The translations under genes were made by a program, and so were the position numbers. From positions 124,001 to 188,000 of the forward strand of contig NZ_RKMB01000001.1 in NCBI RefSeq assembly GCF_003797765.1: DNA of 64,000 nucleotides. Direction: 5' to 3'. Each line of letters starts with the position of its first letter. The first letter of the stretch is position 1. Shown here in pieces: positions 15,804-24,411 of this stretch. The stretch comes from Ramlibacter sp. WS9. Its GTDB lineage: Bacteria > Pseudomonadota > Gammaproteobacteria > Burkholderiales > Burkholderiaceae_C. The notes under the pieces were generated by a model. The model searched no databases. It was given only the letters and a program-made list of their open reading frames with translations, and was not told the origin of the DNA.

Positions 15804-16661
15804 ATGCATATCGAACCCGAAGTCTTTTATCGCTTCGACCCCGCAGCGTCCCCGGCGCCTGTGGTCGTGGACGTCTCGCGCAGCGGACGCTTCTACCCCA
15901 TCGACTTTCGCTCGCCCATCCCATTCACGGCGCTGCACGACAACGTGTCGATGTATGTCGACGAGATCTGGAAGGACGCTCCGGCCCACGGCGCGACGAT
16001 GCTGCAGGCGCTGTTTCCCAACACCTACATCGACGCCAACCGGCATGAGCTGGACATCGACCCGAGCCTCATCGAGGGCGAGTGGCCGGTGCCTGTTCAG
16101 TTCGTCTCCAAGAGCGGGTTGGGGTTGCTCAAGACCGTGTCACGATACGGTGAACCGCTGCAGGAGCGCAAGCTCACGGTTGCCGAAGTGCAGCACCGGC
16201 TGGACCGCTACTTCCATCCCTACCACCGCGCACTCGCTTCGGCGATGGACCGCATGCTGACGGCGCACGGTTTCTACTACAACTTCAGCTGCCATTGCAT
16301 GTCGGCCGTCGGTGCGCCGACGCATGCCGACGCCGGCAAGGAGCGCATGGACTTCTGCCTGGGCAATCTGCGCGGCACGTCCAGCACCGCCGATTTCATC
16401 GAGTTCGTCGCCGAAGTCATCCGCGGCCAGGGCTTCACCTGCTCGGTCAACACGCCCTATACGGGTGGCGAGTTGAACCGGCGCTACGGCAATGCCGATG
16501 GCACGCGCGAAAGCATCATGGTCGAGATCAACAAGCGGACCTTCATGGACGTCAAGACGTTCAAGAAAAACGATGGCTTCGATGCGGTCCAGAACGTGGC
16601 GCGCGCAGTGCTGCAGGCCGTGGCGCAACGGGCACGCGAACGCATCGGGCGCAGCGCATGA
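15804..16661 (+). CDS. N-formylglutamate amidohydrolase family protein
   Basis: A 285-residue zinc hydrolase of the N-formylglutamate amidohydrolase (HutG-type) family. The central motif YIDANRHELDIDPSLIEG matches the family's conserved D-x-N-R...D-x-D segment, and KNDGFDAVQN lies near the C-terminus. The classical reaction is formylglutamate to glutamate plus formate in histidine breakdown; other members hydrolyse related N-acyl amino acids. There is no hut gene in the window, so the substrate is more likely what the upstream ABC importer brings in. Start 15804 chosen because the preceding ATPase stops at 15786; the stop overlaps the next gene's ATG. Confidence 0.82.
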   Translation: MHIEPEVFYRFDPAASPAPVVVDVSRSGRFYPIDFRSPIPFTALHDNVSMYVDEIWKDAPAHGATMLQALFPNTYIDANRHELDIDPSLIEGEWPVPVQFVSKSGLGLLKTVSRYGEPLQERKLTVAEVQHRLDRYFHPYHRALASAMDRMLTAHGFYYNFSCHCMSAVGAPTHADAGKERMDFCLGNLRGTSSTADFIEFVAEVIRGQGFTCSVNTPYTGGELNRRYGNADGTRESIMVEINKRTFMDVKTFKKNDGFDAVQNVARAVLQAVAQRARERIGRSA

Positions 16662-17518
16662 AGATCGCCGCGTTCGAGCATGCCGGGGAATATCAGGTCG
16701 GGCTGGTCAGCCAGGATGGTAGCCATGTGCGGCCCTTCATGCTTTCCAGCGACAAGCGCCCGGTCGGCCTGTTGTGCCTGATCGCATGGCTGGAGAGCGG
16801 CGGGGAACTGCCGGCTGTCGGCGATGCGCTGCCGCTGGCGCAGGTGGGACTGCTCGCGCCGTTTCGCAGCTTCCGCCGCAATCTGTGGTGCGTGGGCCGA
16901 AACTACCGCGCCCACGCCAAAGAGCTCGCCGGCTCTGTGTTCCAGAAAGAACAGGAAGACGGCTGGCCGATGGTCTTCACCAAGGTGCCCGAGGCGGTGG
17001 TCGGCCCGCATGCCGAGGTGCGCCTGCCCACCGAGGTGTCCGAGCAGATCGATTACGAAGCCGAACTGGCGGTGGTGATCGGCCGCGGTGGCTGCAACAT
17101 TGCCCGTGCCGACGCGATGAAGCATGTGTTCGGCTACACCATCGTCAACGACGTCACGGCCCGCGATGTGCAGATGCGCCATGGGCAATGGGACCTGGGC
17201 AAGAACCTGGACGGCTTCTGTCCGATGGGCCCGTGGGTCGTGACGGCCGACGAGATGGACGGCTGCAACACCCGCGTGCGCTGCTGGGTCAACGGCGAGC
17301 TGCGCCAGGATGGCCACACGGCCGACATGATCTTCGACATTCCCGCACTGATCGAGACGATGTCGCGCGGCATCACCTTGTATCCGGGCGACGTGATCGC
17401 CACGGGCACGCCCGCCGGCGTCGGCATGGGCATGCAGCCACCGCGCTGGCTGCGCACCGGGGACGTGGTGCGCGTCGAAGTGGATGGCATCGGCGCCATC
17501 GAGAACCGTTTTATTTAA
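16658..17518 (+). CDS. Fumarylacetoacetate hydrolase (FAH) family protein
   Basis: A 286-residue FAH-fold enzyme. Conserved parts are NYRAHAKEL, the metal ligands in VSEQIDYEAELAVVIG, VNDVTARDVQ and the C-terminal GDVIATGTPAGVGMG. The family includes hydrolases, decarboxylases and isomerases acting on 2-oxo acids or acylpyruvates with Mg2+ or Ca2+. Start overlaps the amidohydrolase stop (ATGA at 16658). It is followed by a succinate-semialdehyde dehydrogenase-like gene, so it may act on a short dicarboxylic intermediate; which reaction it performs is not decided by sequence. Confidence 0.85.
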   Translation: MKIAAFEHAGEYQVGLVSQDGSHVRPFMLSSDKRPVGLLCLIAWLESGGELPAVGDALPLAQVGLLAPFRSFRRNLWCVGRNYRAHAKELAGSVFQKEQEDGWPMVFTKVPEAVVGPHAEVRLPTEVSEQIDYEAELAVVIGRGGCNIARADAMKHVFGYTIVNDVTARDVQMRHGQWDLGKNLDGFCPMGPWVVTADEMDGCNTRVRCWVNGELRQDGHTADMIFDIPALIETMSRGITLYPGDVIATGTPAGVGMGMQPPRWLRTGDVVRVEVDGIGAIENRFI

Positions 17519-17536
17519 CTCGTTGTCGTTGCGGGC

Positions 17537-17550
17537 TCATGCCGGCATGA
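17537..17550. promoter_or_regulatory. 14-bp perfect palindrome before the dehydrogenase gene
   Basis: TCATGCCGGCATGA lies in the 39-bp gap between the FAH stop and the dehydrogenase start. It could form a short hairpin or be a protein site. The sequence GCCGGCATGACAA resembles GCCGGGCATGACAA at 49077-49090, suggesting a dispersed short repeat. Confidence 0.35.
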
Positions 17551-17557
17551 CAAGGCA

Positions 17558-19021
17558 ATGGATGGAAACATGCAAACACTGAACTACATCGCAGGCAACT
17601 GGCAAGCATCCCAGGACGGCCGACAATTCGAGGTGCGCAACCCAGCCGACGACAGCCTGATCACCCTCGCGGCCGACGGCGGCGGGGCCGATGCCCGGCT
17701 GGCCGCTGATGCGGCGGCCCAGGCGCTTCCCGCCTGGAAGGCACGCTCTGCACGCGAGCGCTGCCTCATCCTCAAGAAATGGCAGGCACTGATCGAGCGC
17801 GACGTGGAGCCGCTGGCCCAACTGATTTCGCGCGAGCAGGGCAAGCCGCTCGCCGAGTCGCGCGGGGAAATCGCCTACAGCGCGGGCTATGTGGAGTGGT
17901 TCGCGGAAGAGGGCGTGCGCGCCAACGGCGAGATCATCGCCGCGCCGGTGGCGAGCAAGCGCTACCTGGTGCTGAGGGAGGCCGTTGGCGTCGTCGCCGT
18001 GGTCACGCCCTGGAATTTTCCCGCGGCGATGATCGCGCGCAAGATCGCGCCCGCGCTGGCGGCGGGCTGCACGGTGGTCGCCAAGCCGGCGGAGGACACA
18101 CCGCTGACTTCATTGGCACTCGTCAAGCTCGCCGAAGAAGCGGGCGTGCCGCCGGGTGTGCTGAACATCGTGCCCGCGTCGCGCGAGCGCACGCCCGAGG
18201 TGGTGGGCGAGTGGCTGCGCGACGGTCGCGTGCGCAAGATCAGTTTCACCGGCAGCACCGCAGTGGGCAAGCTGCTCGCGCGCGAATCGGCCCACACGCT
18301 CAAGAAGCTCTCGCTCGAGCTCGGCGGAAATGCGCCCTTCATCGTGTTCGAGGATGCGGATCTCGATGCCGCGGTCGAGGGCTTGATGGCCGCGAAGTTC
18401 CGCAACGGCGGACAGACCTGCGTGAGCCCCAACCGCGTGTTCGTGCACGAGGCGGTGCATGACCGCTTCGTCGACAAACTCGCGGCCCGCGTGGGCGCGT
18501 TGCGGGTCGGCCCGGCCGATTGGCCAGAGGCGGAGATCGGCCCGATGATCAACGCGCGTGCCGTGGACAAGATCGAAAGGCACGTGAACGACGCCGTCGC
18601 CAAAGGCGCGAAGGCCGTCGTGGGTGGACACCGCGTGCGAACCGGCATCGCCAATGGCCCGAACTACTACGCGCCCACCGTGCTGACCAACGCCAACCCC
18701 GGCATGGAGCTGTCGTGCGAAGAAACATTCGGCCCGGTCGTGCCCGTGTTCCGCTTCGCCACCGAAGCCGAGGTCATCGCGCAGGCGAACGACACGCCCT
18801 TCGGCCTGGCCGGCTACTTCTTCTCCAACGACATCAAGCGCATCTGGCGCGTGGCTTCGGCGCTGGAGACCGGCATGGTGGGCATCAACGAAGGCGCCAT
18901 CGCCGCGCAGGCCGCGCCTTTCGGCGGCGTCAAGGAATCAGGCTATGGCCGCGAGGGCTCGCACTGGGGCCTGGACGAATACCTGCAGACGAAGTACCTG
19001 TGCCAGGGGAATCTCGCCTGA
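17558..19021 (+). CDS. Succinate-semialdehyde dehydrogenase-type ALDH
   Basis: A 487-residue aldehyde dehydrogenase closest in pattern to GabD. Seen: TPWNFPAAMIARKIAPALAA, FTGSTAVGKLLA, the Glu in LELGGNAPFIVFEDADLD, and the catalytic Cys in GGQTCVSPNRVFV; the double PF(G) segment ETFGPVVPVF and APFGGVKESGYGREGS are also GabD-like. It would convert succinate semialdehyde to succinate, feeding the TCA cycle. An ATG at 17570 is an alternative start (MQTLNYIAGNW). Last gene of the ABC/amidohydrolase operon. Substrate is inferred from family likeness. Confidence 0.82.
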   Translation: MDGNMQTLNYIAGNWQASQDGRQFEVRNPADDSLITLAADGGGADARLAADAAAQALPAWKARSARERCLILKKWQALIERDVEPLAQLISREQGKPLAESRGEIAYSAGYVEWFAEEGVRANGEIIAAPVASKRYLVLREAVGVVAVVTPWNFPAAMIARKIAPALAAGCTVVAKPAEDTPLTSLALVKLAEEAGVPPGVLNIVPASRERTPEVVGEWLRDGRVRKISFTGSTAVGKLLARESAHTLKKLSLELGGNAPFIVFEDADLDAAVEGLMAAKFRNGGQTCVSPNRVFVHEAVHDRFVDKLAARVGALRVGPADWPEAEIGPMINARAVDKIERHVNDAVAKGAKAVVGGHRVRTGIANGPNYYAPTVLTNANPGMELSCEETFGPVVPVFRFATEAEVIAQANDTPFGLAGYFFSNDIKRIWRVASALETGMVGINEGAIAAQAAPFGGVKESGYGREGSHWGLDEYLQTKYLCQGNLA

Positions 19022-19156
19022 AGGTGTGCAGATCCAGTTGGCATAAGATCCGGCCGTCCCCCGCGCACCTCCAGCCCCGATCGGGCTCGGAGGTGTTCTA
19101 TCAACTGCCGATCAACATGCCAGGGCCGGTCGCACACCGGCCCCACGACACTCACC

Positions 19157-19933
19157 ATGAACATCCGCGTCCTCCTCCTCGCGACCCTGTGCGGCTTTCT
19201 TGGTGCATGTGCCACCATCCCCGACAACACGAAGCAGGTCGAGTTCGAGGGCAGGTCACTGAAGGAGGAAACGGTGGAACTGAGCCCGGGCAAGTACAAG
19301 GTCACGCTGGCCGGCTTTCAGCAGACCAAGGCGCAGGTTGAACGCGCCTATGCGTCCCGGGCCGCGCAAATGTGTGACGGACGCGGGGTTGCCGGGGAAC
19401 CGGAATACGTTGGTCCGCTCGTTCACCGCAGTCCCGCTTTCGGTCCTTCGGTTCCCGGCGCTTACACGCTCGCCGGAATTGTCACTTGCCCGGATGCCGT
19501 GGCCGCGCCCACCGCAGCAGTCGCGGTGCTCCGTGACTCCATCAAGATCGCGAGTACGAGGAAGGCGCAGTTCTTCGTCGTGTCGAAAATCGGGGACGCG
19601 AGAATCGAAGACAGCTATTTGCGCACGGCGGTGCGCAACCAAGGTCGAGGTCTACAAATGACACCGACGCTGGTTGAGCGCAACGTTCCCGCACGGATGG
19701 CGACTTTCACGATCGAAGGACGCACACGGTACGCCGCTCCCATCATCGAATTGACTTCGGGAGAGCGTCTGCTGGACGTGGTGGGCACGGTCACGTTCGC
19801 GCCGGAAAACCACCGAACCTACGTCGTCAAGGGCGAACTGGGCGAGCGCTATTCGGCCGTCTGGATCGAGGAAGAGCTGGACGGGGGCGGATCGCGCATG
19901 ATCGGCAAGAAGATCGAGACGGGCTCGCCGTAG
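19157..19933 (+). CDS. Hypothetical lipoprotein
   Basis: A 258-residue protein of unknown function. A short signal peptide ends in the lipobox LGAC at Cys18 (MNIRVLLLATLCGFLGAC), so it should be lipidated and membrane-anchored. No enzyme motif is evident. The C-terminal part has alternating beta-like stretches (RTYVVKGELGERYSAVWIEE). It stands alone between the importer operon and the polyene-like cluster, with 135 bp upstream and 192 bp downstream, and base composition is somewhat less GC-rich than the neighbours in its middle third. Confidence 0.65.
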   Translation: MNIRVLLLATLCGFLGACATIPDNTKQVEFEGRSLKEETVELSPGKYKVTLAGFQQTKAQVERAYASRAAQMCDGRGVAGEPEYVGPLVHRSPAFGPSVPGAYTLAGIVTCPDAVAAPTAAVAVLRDSIKIASTRKAQFFVVSKIGDARIEDSYLRTAVRNQGRGLQMTPTLVERNVPARMATFTIEGRTRYAAPIIELTSGERLLDVVGTVTFAPENHRTYVVKGELGERYSAVWIEEELDGGGSRMIGKKIETGSP

Positions 19934-20007
19934 CGAGCGGCGCGAGGCAGGCGTTGTTTATCTGCGCCGCACCGTGACCCTTTTCTCGGTGCCGGGCGCC
20001 TGTTGAG

Positions 20008-20013
20008 TAGAAT
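20008..20013 (+). promoter_or_regulatory. Possible -10 element for the polyene-like cluster
   Basis: TAGAAT at 20008-20013 lies in the 192-bp gap before the first cluster gene. No convincing -35 is seen at 17 bp, so the call is weak. If correct, the 5' untranslated leader would be about 105 nt. Confidence 0.25.
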
Positions 20014-20125
20014 TCCCTTGCCCACGGCCCGGCTGGAAACGAAAGTCGACGTGTGCACCACGGCGGCTGGAGCAAAGCCAAAAACAATCCATCCGCCTCC
20101 ACTCAAACTTCCGGAGGAGTTTCCC

Positions 20126-20515
20126 ATGCGCATTCATACCGTTCTCGCCACCCTGGCCATCGCCCTTGCCGTGACGGGCTGCAACAGCGTGCCCATCCAA
20201 AACATCGACCAGGCGCCCGCCATCAGCGCTTCCGGCAAGCCGTTGAACCGCGAACAGGTGCGTGGTGCCATCGTGCGTGCGGGCGCCGCCCTGGGCTGGC
20301 AGATGAAGGACGAAGGTCCCAACATGATCGTGGCCAATATCCAGCTGCGCAACCATACCGCCGTGGTGGCCATCCCCTACAACGCCAACAGCTACAGCAT
20401 CAAGTACCGCGCCAGCACCGGCCTGGACGAAAAGGGCGGCACCATCCACAAGAACTACAACGGCTGGGTCCAGAACCTGACGCGCGGCATCAACGCGCAG
20501 CTGTCCGCATCATGA
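20126..20515 (+). CDS. Small lipoprotein leading the polyene-like cluster
   Basis: A 129-residue protein with a signal peptide and lipobox VTGC at Cys20. The start at 20126 has a GGAGGAG ribosome site about 7 bp upstream. The mature region (LNREQVRGAIVRAGAALGWQ, then NHTAVVAIPYNANSYSIKY) resembles small periplasmic lipoproteins of unknown role. Its stop overlaps the acyl carrier protein start (ATGA at 20512), so it is translated with the cluster, which argues for a role in handling or placing the product in the envelope. That role is inference. Confidence 0.7.
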   Translation: MRIHTVLATLAIALAVTGCNSVPIQNIDQAPAISASGKPLNREQVRGAIVRAGAALGWQMKDEGPNMIVANIQLRNHTAVVAIPYNANSYSIKYRASTGLDEKGGTIHKNYNGWVQNLTRGINAQLSAS

Positions 20516-20802
20516 GCCTCGGTCTGGGTGCGCCCGCAGCGCAAGTATCGGCAAGGGAATTGGCCACGCTGGTGGTCGAAGGGTTGAACCTGGAGGATGT
20601 GAATCCGGCCGAGGTCGACCTTCTCGCGCCCCTGTTCGGCGGCGGGCTCGACCTGGACTCTCTCGACGTGCTGGAAATCTCGCTGCTGGTGCAGCAGCGC
20701 TACGGCGTGAAGCTGAAGGCGGACGACCCGAACAACGAGACCATCTTCGCTTCACTCCAGAGCCTGGCGGACCACATCGCCACCCTGGCCGCGCAGCGCT
20801 GA
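20512..20802 (+). CDS. Acyl carrier protein
   Basis: A 96-residue acyl carrier protein. The phosphopantetheine site is Ser50 in GLDLDSLDVLE, followed by the usual helix (ISLLVQQRYGVKL). It would carry the growing acyl chain on its arm for the ketosynthase, reductase and dehydratases encoded just downstream. Only one ACP is encoded here, whereas characterised aryl polyene loci usually have two (ApeE and ApeF). ATGA overlap with the lipoprotein upstream. Confidence 0.85.
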   Translation: MSLGLGAPAAQVSARELATLVVEGLNLEDVNPAEVDLLAPLFGGGLDLDSLDVLEISLLVQQRYGVKLKADDPNNETIFASLQSLADHIATLAAQR

Positions 20803-20809
20803 TCCGCGT

Positions 20810-21223
20810 GTGGAATGGATGCAGTCCCTGGGCGGCGCGGGCTGGTGGCGGATTCTCTCCGTGCTGGTGCTCGGCTGGCTGGCCTTCTTCTTCGGCCGCA
20901 CGCTGCGTGCGCCCGAAGTCCCGCTGATCGAGCGCATCGCCCGGGTCAGTGACCCGGCGCTGCCGCCACCGCTGCAGCGGTACACGCGCTGGCTCACGGC
21001 CATCTGGTGCGCCTATTTCGTCCTCGCCGCCTTGCTCACGATGACCGCGGGTTCCGTGTCTTTCAGCAGCGGCGCCTGGGTCTGGGGCGGCACGGTGATC
21101 CTCTTCGCTGGTGAGCACTGGCTTCGGCCCCGGCTGTTTCCGGACCACACCTTTCCTGGACTGGTGCAGCAGGTGCGCGACACCTGGAGCGTCTGGCATC
21201 CTGGCAAACACCCCGCCGACTAG
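20810..21223 (+). CDS. COG4648-like small membrane protein
   Basis: About 137 residues. The GTG at 20810 gives (f)MEWMQSLGG; an ATG at 20819 is an alternative. Three to four hydrophobic segments are visible (WRILSVLVLGWLAFFFG, AIWCAYFVLAALLTM, WVWGGTVILFAGEHW). It resembles the COG4648-type membrane protein (ApeG) that accompanies the ligase in aryl polyene clusters. Function unknown; likely at the inner membrane. Sits 8 bp after the ACP stop. Confidence 0.65.
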   Translation: MEWMQSLGGAGWWRILSVLVLGWLAFFFGRTLRAPEVPLIERIARVSDPALPPPLQRYTRWLTAIWCAYFVLAALLTMTAGSVSFSSGAWVWGGTVILFAGEHWLRPRLFPDHTFPGLVQQVRDTWSVWHPGKHPAD

Positions 21224-21235
21224 GCAGTCCCATTC

Positions 21236-22621
21236 ATGCAGCGACTGACCGAGCTTCCACTGGTGGCTGCCGGACGGCAGTTGAAGGAACACGCCGTGAT
21301 CGGCGGCGCCCGTCATTGGACCTGGGGCGAAGTCCACGCCGCGTCCATCGCGCTGGCGGCGCGACTCGATGCCGGCGCCACCGTCTGCAACCTGTGCGGC
21401 TCGCGCGTCGGCTTTTTCGTTGCCTGGCTGGCGGCACTGCGGCGCGGCTGCGTGCAACTGCTGCCGCCCTCCGGTGGCCACGCCGACCTGGTGGCCATCC
21501 TCAAGGCCGCGGCCCATGCCGTGATCGTCGTCGACGACCCGAAGCTGCTGCAGCCGCACTGGGCCGAGCATGCGCGGTGCCTGGTCCACGTGCCGGAAGC
21601 ATCGTCCACCGCGATGCCGAATGCTTCGCTCGCGTGGATCCCGAATTGGGACGCACCGCTCATCCGCCTCTACACGTCCGGCAGCACGGGAACGCCCGAA
21701 CCGCAGGTCAAGGCGCTGGGTCACCTGGTGCGTGGCGCGCAGGCGCTGCACGCCCGGCTCGACGAAGAAGTGCAGGGCGGCGTCGCGGCTTTGCGGCGAA
21801 TCGTCTCGAGCGTGCCGCCGCAGCACATGTTCGGGCTGGAGACATCGGTGATGCTACCGCTGGTGGCCGGCATCCCGGTGCTGGAAGGCCGGCCTTTGCT
21901 GCCCGGCGACGTGCGCGCCGCTTTCGAACAAGGTGAGCAGGATGCCGCGTGGATTGCAACGCCCTTGCACCTGCGCGCGCTGGCGCAGGCGGGCGATGCC
22001 TTGGTCCGTTGCCGCCTCGTGCTTGCGTCAACGATGCCGCTGGCGCCTGCCCTCGCCGCACAGGCCGAAGCACTGGCCGCAGCGCCCACGATGGAAATCT
22101 ATGGTTCCACGGAAACAGGGGTCGTGGCCATGCGGCGCACGGCCCGCGACACTCAGTGGCGGCCTGTCGACGGCGTTCGGATCGAATCCACCGAAGCGGG
22201 CACGCGGGCCTGGGGCGCACATTTCCCGTCGCCGCAACTGCTGGCCGATGAGGTTGAAATCGATGCACAAGGCCGGTTCGTCCTGCTGGGCCGCCAAGGC
22301 GACCTGGTCAAGATCGCGGGCCGGCGCGCGTCGCTGGCCGGACTCAATCTGTTGCTGCAGGACCTGCCGGGCCTCGCCGATGGCGTGTTCTACCTGCCCG
22401 CCACCGGCGCACCCACCGAACGCCTGGTCCTGATCCACGCGGGCGCACCGCTGGACCGGGCCGCCGCGCTGGCCTGGCTGCGCGAGCGGATGGACCCGGT
22501 GTTCCTGCCGCGCACTTTCATCCACGTCGAACGCTTGCCTCGCGCAGACACCGGCAAGCTGCCCCGCGCTGCGCTGGACCAGCTCTACGCGCAGCGCCAG
22601 TCGAGCGGGCCGCGCTCATGA
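21236..22621 (+). CDS. AMP-dependent acyl/aryl ligase (ApeH-like)
   Basis: A 461-residue ANL-superfamily enzyme, shorter than typical acyl-CoA synthetases (500-600). Core motifs: P-loop YTSGSTGTPEPQVKA (residues 146-160), IYGSTETGVVAMR, the hinge region LLGRQGDLVKIAGRR and a C-terminal ADTGKLPR with candidate catalytic Lys441. In aryl polyene loci the equivalent enzyme activates an aryl acid and loads the ACP as the starter unit. Its neighbours (ACP, dehydratase overlapping by 4 bp) support that role here. Whether the starter is 4-hydroxybenzoate or another acid is unknown. Confidence 0.8.
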   Translation: MQRLTELPLVAAGRQLKEHAVIGGARHWTWGEVHAASIALAARLDAGATVCNLCGSRVGFFVAWLAALRRGCVQLLPPSGGHADLVAILKAAAHAVIVVDDPKLLQPHWAEHARCLVHVPEASSTAMPNASLAWIPNWDAPLIRLYTSGSTGTPEPQVKALGHLVRGAQALHARLDEEVQGGVAALRRIVSSVPPQHMFGLETSVMLPLVAGIPVLEGRPLLPGDVRAAFEQGEQDAAWIATPLHLRALAQAGDALVRCRLVLASTMPLAPALAAQAEALAAAPTMEIYGSTETGVVAMRRTARDTQWRPVDGVRIESTEAGTRAWGAHFPSPQLLADEVEIDAQGRFVLLGRQGDLVKIAGRRASLAGLNLLLQDLPGLADGVFYLPATGAPTERLVLIHAGAPLDRAAALAWLRERMDPVFLPRTFIHVERLPRADTGKLPRAALDQLYAQRQSSGPRS

Positions 22622-22935
22622 ACAGCCTGGAATTCGACTTCCAGGTTGCGATGGACCACCCCTCGCTGCCCGGGCATTTTCCCGGGCGCCCCGTGGTGCC
22701 GGGCGTGCTGTTGCTCGATCATGTTCTGCAAGCCATCTCGCGGTTCACCGGACAGGATGTCGGCGGACTGCGCCAGGTGAAGTTCATGTCTGCGCTGCTG
22801 CCGGGCGAGCACGCGCACGCTTCATGCGAAGTGGACGGACTTCGTGCTTCGTTTCGCGTTCTGACCCGCCGGCAGGGCGCCGACGTCGTGGTGGCCGAGG
22901 GCGCGGCCAGCTTGATCGCGCGGGTGGGCGCATGA
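22618..22935 (+). CDS. Hot-dog 3-hydroxyacyl-ACP dehydratase (ApeI-like)
   Basis: A 105-residue FabZ-like hot-dog protein. HFPGRPVVPGVLLLDHVL contains the catalytic His20 and the P-G-V turn conserved in FabA/FabZ. It removes water from 3-hydroxyacyl-ACP to give a trans-2-enoyl chain. With no enoyl reductase nearby the double bonds would stay, giving a conjugated polyene. In characterised aryl polyene systems ApeI pairs with ApeP; a second small hot-dog protein is at 27489. ATGA overlaps on both sides. Confidence 0.78.
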   Translation: MNSLEFDFQVAMDHPSLPGHFPGRPVVPGVLLLDHVLQAISRFTGQDVGGLRQVKFMSALLPGEHAHASCEVDGLRASFRVLTRRQGADVVVAEGAASLIARVGA

Positions 22936-23822
22936 AGCGCTGGAGCGACAAGGCCGAGCGCGGCAGCGCCTGGCTGATCGCGCTGATCGTCTGGCTGGCA
23001 CGCGTCGCGGGTCGCCCGCTGTGCCGCGGCCTGCTGTACCCCATCGTTTTCTATTTCGTCGCCACGGATGCAACCGCGCGGCGCGCCTCGGCGGAGTTCC
23101 TTGCCACGGTGAACGGCCGGCCGGCGCGCCTGCGAGACATCTTTGCGCACATCTACAGTTTCGCCGCGACCTTGTTGGACCGTGTGTACATGGCGGCGGG
23201 CGAGTTCGACCGCTTCGAGGTCACCATCGAAGGGTTGCCGCTCGTGGACCGCTTGACGGAGGGTGGCCGCGGCTGCGTGCTGCTCGGCTCGCACCTGGGC
23301 AGCTTCGACCTGCTGATGCTGGCGCACCGTGCGATGGACGGCCGGCCGGTGAGTGTGATGATGCAGTTCGATCCGCGAGCTCGCCTGCGGCGCATCGCCG
23401 GCATTGACGAACACGCGCTCAACGTCATTGCCCTGGGCCGGCCCGAGAGCTACCTGCGCGCCCATGAAGCATTGGAGCGCGGCGAGATTGTGGGCCTGCT
23501 GGCGGACAGGGTGGATGGCGCCGGCGCGAGCCTGCCCGCGCAGTTCTTCGGGAAGCGGGCGTTGCTGCCTGTGGCACCGCACGTGCTGGCGGCGCGTGCG
23601 CAGGCACCCGTCGTCATGTGCTTCGGCCTCTATGAAGGCGGCAACCGCTATCGGATCGAGTTCGCCGAATTCGGGCCGGCGGCTCCCGGCAGCGCCCGCG
23701 GCGCCGCGCTGCAGCCCGTGGTCGACCGCTACGCCTCGCTTCTGGAACAGTACGCGCGGCGCTATCCTCTGAACTGGTTCAACTTCTACCCCTATTGGGC
23801 GGCCAGCGAAGGCCCCGCATGA
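22932..23822 (+). CDS. Lysophospholipid acyltransferase family protein (HtrB/WaaM-like)
   Basis: A 296-residue acyltransferase of the lipid A/lysophospholipid type. The HX4D motif is GSHLGSFDLL near residues 119-128; LADRVDGAGASLPAQFFG matches the later conserved block and LNWFNFYPYW the C-terminal one. An N-terminal hydrophobic stretch (WLIALIVWLARVAGRPL) would tether it to the inner membrane. It may transfer the finished acyl chain onto a lipid or glycolipid anchor. ATGA overlap with the dehydratase before and the LolA-like gene after. Confidence 0.8.
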   Translation: MKRWSDKAERGSAWLIALIVWLARVAGRPLCRGLLYPIVFYFVATDATARRASAEFLATVNGRPARLRDIFAHIYSFAATLLDRVYMAAGEFDRFEVTIEGLPLVDRLTEGGRGCVLLGSHLGSFDLLMLAHRAMDGRPVSVMMQFDPRARLRRIAGIDEHALNVIALGRPESYLRAHEALERGEIVGLLADRVDGAGASLPAQFFGKRALLPVAPHVLAARAQAPVVMCFGLYEGGNRYRIEFAEFGPAAPGSARGAALQPVVDRYASLLEQYARRYPLNWFNFYPYWAASEGPA

Positions 23823-24385
23823 TCAAACAACTTCTTCGCTTCGTGGCGCTGGCCGTGGCGCTGCTCTCGCTGGGCGCGAGCGCGGCCGGCGCGCTCAGCG
23901 TCGCCGAACTGCAGCGGCTGATTCAGTCGTCTGCGAAGCCGGCGGTCCGTTTTCAGGAAGTGCGCGAGTCCCCATGGCTGTCGGCGCCCGTCACTTCGAG
24001 CGGCACCATGCATTCGAAGCCGGACGCGCTCGAAAAGCGAGTCGAGTCGCCGCGCCAGGAAACGTGGCGCCTGCTGCCCGATCGCATCGAGTGGGTGGGG
24101 GCCGGCGGCACCAAGCAGATCCTCTTCAGCCAGGCGCCGGCGCTCGCTGCGCTGTCGGACGTGATGCGGCGCGTGGTCGCCGGCGACATCGTGGCGCTGG
24201 AGCGCGACTTCCGCATCCAGCTGTCCGGCGACGAGCGAGTGTGGCGCGCCCAGTTGCAGCCGCGCAGCGCGGAGGTGGGCCGCCATCTGGAACAAGTGGA
24301 GCTGCAAGGCACAGGCGGGCAATTGCAGGTCATCATCGTGGTCGAGCGCCAGGGCGAGCGCACCACCACCCGGCTCAATCCCTGA
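23819..24385 (+). CDS. LolA-like outer-membrane lipoprotein carrier (ApeL-like)
   Basis: A 188-residue exported protein: a signal peptide (LLRFVALAVALLSLGASAAGA), then a beta-rich LolA-like domain starting SVAELQRLIQSSAKPAVRFQE and including ETWRLLPDRIEWVG. LolA ferries lipoproteins across the periplasm; cluster-specific homologues are thought to carry the lipidated polyene to the outer membrane. Start at 23819 overlaps the acyltransferase stop. Role inferred from the position in the cluster. Confidence 0.75.
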   Translation: MIKQLLRFVALAVALLSLGASAAGALSVAELQRLIQSSAKPAVRFQEVRESPWLSAPVTSSGTMHSKPDALEKRVESPRQETWRLLPDRIEWVGAGGTKQILFSQAPALAALSDVMRRVVAGDIVALERDFRIQLSGDERVWRAQLQPRSAEVGRHLEQVELQGTGGQLQVIIVVERQGERTTTRLNP

Positions 24386-24411
24386 GCCCCTTCACTTCAA
24401 CAAAGGTATCG

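Noticed and set aside
14206..15924. 572-codon minus-strand frame opposite the double ATPase
   Set aside because: Arg/His/Gln-rich shadow typical of the antisense of GC-rich coding DNA; no recognisable motif.
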